In this document: one piece after another, positions 16,499-16,966 of the stretch | Layout of the letters: each line of letters opens with the position of its first letter | How positions within the stretch are numbered: position 1 is the first letter of the stretch | Origin: an uncultured Lachnospiraceae bacterium | GTDB lineage: Bacteria; Bacillota_A; Clostridia; Lachnospirales; Lachnospiraceae | Reading direction: 5' to 3' | Length of the DNA: 16,966 nucleotides | Assembly (NCBI GenBank): GCA_947564305.1 | Contig: CANOBT010000119.1 | Coordinates: forward strand, 1-16,966 | The notes under the pieces: model-generated | Database searches by the model: none | Seen by the model: only the letters and a program-made list of their open reading frames with translations | Told to the model about the DNA's origin: nothing | Position numbers and translations under genes: made by a program

Positions 16499-16560
16499 AG
16501 ATTTACACCTTTCTTTGAAAATGGCTTGGAAACCACCGAAGAATCGTTTGCAGCGATTTC

Positions 16561-16941
16561 TCAGCTCGAATAGTTCTCTAAAAACCCATAAAGCTCCCTT
16601 GCTGTTTCCACATATTTTCCAGCCTCCACCTCCAAACGTACCGTTTCAGGAAGCGCACTGACCGGAATCTCTGTCATCTCATAAATTGTCTCATGGTCGC
16701 CCAGATAAACAACCACATATCCCTGTAATTCACAGAGATAATATCCTTCATTTTTTTCCGCTGTTCCCTTTGTCGTAACACTCTCTTCCTTTTCAGGAAC
16801 GATTTTTTCTTCCTGCGCTTTTGCCTCTTTAGCAAGCTGCCTGTCCATAGCGTAACGATAACTCATCTGATATCCGATACCAATCATAGAAGCAAACACA
16901 AAAAACGCCACAAAAAAACCAATATAATATTTCTGCTTCAT
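16561..16941 (-). CDS. Membrane-anchored protein with BofC-like C-terminal domain
   Basis: The 126-residue protein has one N-terminal membrane segment (about 6-25) preceded by MKQK, so the rest is probably outside the membrane. An acidic, Lys/Glu-rich linker (about 35-65) leads to a conserved-looking domain from YYLCELQGYVVVYLG (67-81) to the end (ELYGFLENYSS). That domain resembles the C-terminal domain of BofC, a Bacillus protein that restrains the SpoIVB sigma-K checkpoint protease. I am recalling similar short anchored proteins in Lachnospiraceae. The match is by pattern only, and a role in sporulation is unproven. The ATG start has AAAAAAGGAGAGG six bases upstream. The remaining 25 nt to the window edge contain only this ribosome binding site. 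Confidence 0.7.
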   Translation of the reverse strand: MKQKYYIGFFVAFFVFASMIGIGYQMSYRYAMDRQLAKEAKAQEEKIVPEKEESVTTKGTAEKNEGYYLCELQGYVVVYLGDHETIYEMTEIPVSALPETVRLEVEAGKYVETARELYGFLENYSS

Positions 16942-16966
16942 AAGGAACCTCTCCTTTTTTACACAG

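Noticed and set aside
16499..16560. Terminator or palindrome between the BofC-like gene and DUF896
   Set aside because: AATCG...CGATT pairs over only 5 bp with no T-run after it, so it is too weak to call.

Overview
The window looks like ordinary core chromosome from an anaerobic Firmicute, most likely Clostridia and probably Lachnospiraceae. The reasons are the miaB-mutS-mutL-miaA order, the radC-mreB-mreC-mreD-pbp2 order, a DUF4250 and a DUF896 protein, an N-terminally extended MiaB, AGGAGG-type ribosome binding sites and frequent GTG/TTG starts. All fifteen genes I can support lie on the minus strand, so the order of transcription is right to left. Coding density is very high and the longest gap is 165 nt (3521-3685). 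I see no tRNA or rRNA gene, no complete mobile element and no CRISPR array.

Layout in the direction of transcription. (1) 16941-15512: a small membrane-anchored protein with a BofC-like C-terminal domain, a DUF896/YnzC protein, 5-formyltetrahydrofolate cyclo-ligase, and a DUF4250 protein. (2) 15472-7825: miaB, a four-helix membrane protein (putative ABC-transporter type IV family), mutS, mutL and miaA. This combines methyl-directed-type mismatch repair (MutS plus an endonuclease-type MutL, as in organisms without MutH) with both steps of ms2i6A tRNA modification. (3) 7822-3686: a PLP enzyme of the methionine gamma-lyase-like/YnbB family and two different FAD oxidoreductases, tightly packed and partly overlapping, with unknown substrates. 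(4) After the 165-nt gap, which holds a credible extended -10 promoter and a hairpin: radC, mreB, mreC, mreD and the start of penicillin-binding protein 2, i.e. the cell-elongation (rod) module.

Two points stand out, both in the rod module. The MreB-family protein has replacements at several positions that contact nucleotide in canonical MreB (Asp to Asn, Glu to Arg twice, Gly to Leu), so it may not hydrolyse ATP. The PBP2 frame breaks off about 20 nt from the left edge, after a perfectly normal N-terminus. That may be a frameshift, an insertion junction or a contig-end artefact. I do not see a new multi-gene system here; the PLP enzyme plus two-flavoprotein cluster is the least understood part of the window.
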